Assembly (NCBI RefSeq): GCF_008831285.2
Contig: NC_045141.1
Location: 21,510,848 to 21,574,847 of the forward strand
Direction of reading: 5' to 3'
DNA: 64,000 nucleotides
Origin: Nymphaea colorata
Taxonomy: Eukaryota > Streptophyta > Magnoliopsida > Nymphaeales > Nymphaeaceae
Under the pieces are notes generated by a model that searched no databases, had not been told where the DNA came from, and worked only from the letters and a program-made list of their open reading frames with translations. Each line of letters opens with the position of its first letter. Positions within the stretch are counted from its first letter, which is position 1. The position numbers and the translations under genes are program-made. Shown here one piece after another: positions 60,401 through 64,000 of this stretch.

Positions 60401-62745
60401 CAATAAGCCTCAAGAGAATATATTACGGTGAAAAAGTGAACTAGTGAGAAAAGGTTGCTACTCAAGCTAAACGTTGCAATTGGTTACACTTTCTTAGATG
60501 CTGCAGGGCTAATCTATGCAAACTCCTCCTTATTCATGATGAACAGCACTGGCAAGAGACCAACTGACAACGTAAATTCATTAGTATCAAATATGCTATC
60601 TGCATGATATATACCACCTAATGTCAAGAAGATTTAGAGGGCTAATTCCCTTCATGGCACATGCTGAAAAAGTTATGTGCCATTGGAGTATTCTCTCACA
60701 AAGACATAAGGCATGGTACCAAAAGAACAATCATCTTATTCTACTAAGAACGACTAATGCATATAGATTGTTCTTCGCAATTTTCACACAGAACTAAGAT
60801 AGTTCCTACAAAATAGACCTAAGAGATAACATGAAATGAAAACCAATCAACACCAAGGAGCTACGTTGAGATGAACTGGTGAATAAAAATTCTGAATGTT
60901 TCTCATATCCAAAACATGATGTCAGCATGCTACAAGGAACGAAAAAGATAAAGCACGTTATTCATCCAAAACAAGAATCATTTCAAATGCAGTGAAATCA
61001 ATAAAACTGAAGGTCATTACACAACGATAAGGCAGACTTATCTATCACCATAAAATTCCTACTGAAATGCGCATAAAGGAAAACAAGAGTGCAGAAAGAT
61101 GCTAAAACAAAAAAATAGCTTGTACACAACGGACACAACATAATGCAGAAGACAGCCAAAAGATAGACCGTATTGCCAACTAAAGGGCATCAAGATAATC
61201 GGCAATCATATGATATGCACAATAAATAAAAACTGAGTTTCGGAACCTTATCCACTGAAAGATTTTATAAACGGGAGACTTAGTTAACATCCTACAGTGT
61301 GTAAGCAAATAACTTCTCACTTAAACAGGATCATCTTTAGCATGATCACATTTAGCATCATGTCAGAATCAAGAACGCCCGTCGTCGACACATTTATGAT
61401 ACAGATATACTCTTGGAACCCAAGAATGTAAAGGATTGATCCAAGATACCAAATAATTGAAGAAGATCCTTAAAGAAATAAACACACAGTAGCAATAAGA
61501 TAATTCTAACACTCAATCAAAGATTTCGAGAAAAGAAAAAAAGAGAAAGGAAAAGGAAAGAAATATTGAGGATTGTTTATTGGCACTTGGTGAAATGGGG
61601 AAGTTTCAACCAGACAGCAAAAAGAATCGCTTGCTTTACCTGAAATGGTAATGGCCGAGGCCATGCTTGACCCCCCACTTGAACTCGCCGACGTATCTGC
61701 TGCCGTCCTCGCAGGTGTGGACGCCGCACCCATGGCTCTGCCCGTTAGACCATTCACCGGCATAGACATCGCCTGTGTAGAACTTATAAATTCCATATCC
61801 ATGCCTCAGCCCTTGCCTGTACTGTCCCCTATAGCGGCTTCCCCTTGCCCACGTTTCCACTCCATATCCATCATACTTCCCGTCGACCCAATCACCCTCG
61901 TAACGACCACTCATGCAGTAATAGTAGACTCCGCTCCCAGAGCACTTGCCCTGGTGGAATTCACCCTCATAGACGTCGCCATTGCTGTAGATAATCACTC
62001 CTTCCTTCGCGTCGATGGCAGCCGCCTTCTCGGACTTGGGTTTGGAGCCGATAGTCCACTTAACGTGGTGCGCCTGAGGGGAGGATTTGGGTTTCAGGCG
62101 CTCGTATGAAGGAAGGAGGGAAGAGACGGGCTTGATGAGGCGGATGAGGGTCAGACGGGGAAAGGAGAAGCGGAAGGAGAGGAGAAGCGCAGCGGCAAAG
62201 GCGAAGGCGGAGAAGAAGTCGAACCAGAGGCCAAGTTCAGACGGGGAAGTCTTGATGAACCACCAGAAGGTGGGGATGGCGACAATGAGGGAAGGGGGAA
62301 GGAGCAATCGAGGCTTGAGGTGGTGGTGATAGTAATAGTGATGGGAGGATAGCCGCCTTAGGAGGCGCAAGAACGAGGCAGACGGGGCACAAAAAGGAGG
62401 AGAGCGGAGGGAAGGGTAGGCGATGGTGGTATTAGCCTTGGTGGAGGTGGGACTGTGATTGGAGGGGAAGCCACCGCCGCTGCCGCTGGTGGTAGGAAGG
62501 GAGGAAAGGGTGGGCGAACGGGAGAGGGAAGAAGGTGTGGTGATCATTGCCCTCTTGTGAGGCGTCGAGATTAGAGCATCATTCTGTTGTTGGTAGCGGG
62601 TCTGTTGTTGCTGCTGTTCTTGGTGGTAATACTGGTGCAGATGTTGGTGGCGGAGAGGCGGCACCCTGCTGAAATCGGAGGAGACACCTCTGCTTTCCGT
62701 TCCGATCTGCAATTCCGACTTCTTCTGATGCATTCCAGACCCCAA
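57482..62745 (-). CDS. Membrane-associated MORN-repeat protein
   Basis: Three minus-strand exons: 62745-61640, 58043-57785, 57661-57482, 514 aa, with matching phases (2 then 0). The N-terminal 140 residues are low-complexity (Gln/His/Ser/Pro). Two hydrophobic stretches (about 149-164 and 171-192) suggest membrane insertion. Seven MORN repeats of the YxGxW/FxxGxxxGxG type begin at residues 259, 282, 305, 328, 351, 374 and 397, exactly 23 apart, and an eighth at about 420 is degenerate. The last 59 residues form an Ala/Arg-rich helix (EARRAAEKAYEV, AANRAANAARVAAVKAV). The family is often mislabelled as a SET7/9 methyltransferase, but no SET domain is present. MORN repeats usually bind membranes or phosphoinositides. 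Function here is unknown. Confidence 0.9.
58044..61639 (-). other. MORN gene intron 1 (3.6 kb)
   Basis: It separates MORN repeats 5 and 6. It is AT-rich, with an (AC)n tract at 59625-59642. Short frames such as 58310-58543 and 59927-60124 (minus) have no recognised motif. No nested gene is supported. Confidence 0.6.
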
Positions 62746-63555
62746 ATCTCACATTGCTCTCTCTCTCTCTCGTTCCTGTATGCACTAATTCGCTTCTTCT
62801 GATTTACCCAACAGAGTAAAGGTCCCTGTTTCTCAAACTTCTTTCCTCTCTCACTTGCTCTTGGGCCAACTTCCTCTATCAGAATTCTTGTACCTGCATT
62901 TCTTTTCTCTCCCTCTCCCTACCACCACTATTTAGAATCTCTCTCTCATCATCCCAGTCTCTTTCTCTCTCTCTCCTTTCTCCACTTTCTCACTCCTCCT
63001 CGCCCCACTTGTTTTGGACGACCCCACGCTTCTGAACCCTCCCTCTTGCTTTTCTTGGTTCACTGTTTTCTCCTCTCTCTCTCTATCTCTGTGGTATTGT
63101 TGTACCAGAGGAGACCCATTCAAAGGGCACACCCCTTCCCCTCCCCACCCTTCTTTGCTTCGCCTCCTCTTGCTCACCACCCCGTGGCAGCGTCCTTTAC
63201 TGCCACGTCATTCTCTTAAATAAAATGAATTAGGCTCCAAAACAATTCAACCAGCAGTGGCAGTTTTCTCTGCAAAAATTTCCCTTGGAAATTATTACTG
63301 TGAACAGTGAACCAAGAAAAGTGATCAAAACCCAACTCTTTTGGTGAATCATTAGAAGAAGCTCTCTCTCCCTCTCAAACTCCTTCCAAAGAGATCAGAG
63401 CTTGACGGCGCTTCTTTCTTACCTGTGGAAAGTTCATTCCTGCAAGAATCAGAGCTTGCTGTTCGCCTAACTGAATTTTGTTGTTTAGTCTTGAAGTGTT
63501 TCTTGTTCCTTTCATTCTTTTATTCCCACTCCATCGACGGATTTTCTGCTGCTTT
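62746..63555 (-). promoter_or_regulatory. MORN gene leader and promoter side
   Basis: Pyrimidine tracts on the plus strand (62758-62773, 62935-62980, 63070-63092), purine-rich on the coding strand, mark the probable leader. No clear TATA box. Short frames on either strand are not genes. Confidence 0.4.
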
Positions 63556-63660
63556 TCATTTGATGCCGCATGTCATCAGGTGATTGAGCGATTCCACTGC
63601 ATTCTGTGTTTTGTCATTTGATGCCGCATGTAATCAGGTGATTTGAGCAATTTCACCGTT
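63556..63660. repeat. 58-bp tandem duplication
   Basis: The sequence tcatttgatgccgcatg followed by tcatcaggtgatt-type sequence starts at 63556 and again at 63614, with a few substitutions. Confidence 0.85.
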
Positions 63661-64000
63661 AACAAACTTAGTAGCAATTAAACACCTAGATGTGATAGCA
63701 ACAAAGTCGAACGGCTTTTAAGGTCAGATTTTACGTATTGATTGATGTGGGCAACTGACCACACTAGTCCTCAAGGTTTTTTATTTTTAGATTGATATTT
63801 TAAATATTTGCTATCTTATGTATATAAATGTCCCTCCTTATATGAAAACCTATGAAAAGTGTTTCTTTTAGAAAAAAATTTCTGGCACCTACTTAAAAAA
63901 AGATGAGAAACAGCTGACCCATCAAATAGATGAAGGAGACTTGATCTTTTAAAATTTCCTTTTTCCTTAAATTTTTATTATTCTTAATATGAAGATAGAA
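63661..64000. other. Gene-free end of the window
   Basis: AT-rich DNA with no open frame or repeat that I can recognise. Confidence 0.5.

Noticed and set aside
61645-62329. Plus-strand ORFs over the MORN exon 1
   Set aside because: They are shadows of the MORN coding strand and lack any domain.
57482-62745. SET7/9 histone methyltransferase label for the MORN protein
   Set aside because: Only MORN repeats are present. No SET domain motif is found in any exon.
1-64000. CRISPR array, operon or bacterial mobile island
   Set aside because: Spliced plant genes throughout, and no regularly spaced direct repeats with unique spacers.

Overview
This is a window of plant nuclear DNA, most likely from a flowering plant. 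The genes are split by GT-AG introns from about 0.1 to 3.8 kb. Six gene models can be assembled, and all match land-plant families: an EndoU-type endoribonuclease, a tiny membrane protein, a CLASSY-type SNF2 chromatin protein, the translation factor eIF4G, a type I metacaspase and a plant MORN-repeat protein. Non-coding DNA is AT-rich, with many (TA)n and (CT)n microsatellites and small decayed transposons. The sequence does not fix the species. I see no grass-like GC-rich genes.

Layout: 1-11.8 kb is gene-poor and carries tandem duplications and decayed repeats. 11.8-15.9 kb (+) holds the EndoU gene (8 coding exons, 435 aa). 16.5-16.8 kb (-) holds a 56-aa protein gene of two exons, converging on EndoU. 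17-19.5 kb holds a small hAT-like element and repeats. 21.1-26.1 kb (+) holds a CLASSY 3/4-like gene (4 coding exons, about 1348 aa) with a leader intron ending just before its ATG. 26.1-31.4 kb is intergenic. 31.5-46.3 kb (+) holds eIF4G (9 coding exons, about 2009 aa). 46.3-49.6 kb is a convergent intergenic stretch. 49.7-55.3 kb (-) holds the metacaspase (5 exons, 359 aa). 57.5-62.7 kb (-) holds the MORN protein (3 exons, 514 aa). The rest is the MORN promoter side and repeats.

The genes are individually regulated and I see no operon-like or pathway clustering. Their products act in RNA processing (EndoU), RNA-directed DNA methylation (CLASSY), cap-dependent translation (eIF4G), cell-death and stress proteolysis (metacaspase) and membrane-linked MORN scaffolding.

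No clearly new multi-gene system is visible. The most interesting points are a duplicated pair of phase-0 exons in the EndoU N-terminus, the tiny split membrane-protein gene that ORF calling misses, an exact 23-residue MORN ladder cut by a 3.6-kb intron, and a hAT-like miniature element with recognisable ends. All coding models were spliced by eye by matching phase and conserved protein sequence. UTR ends and promoters are not resolved.
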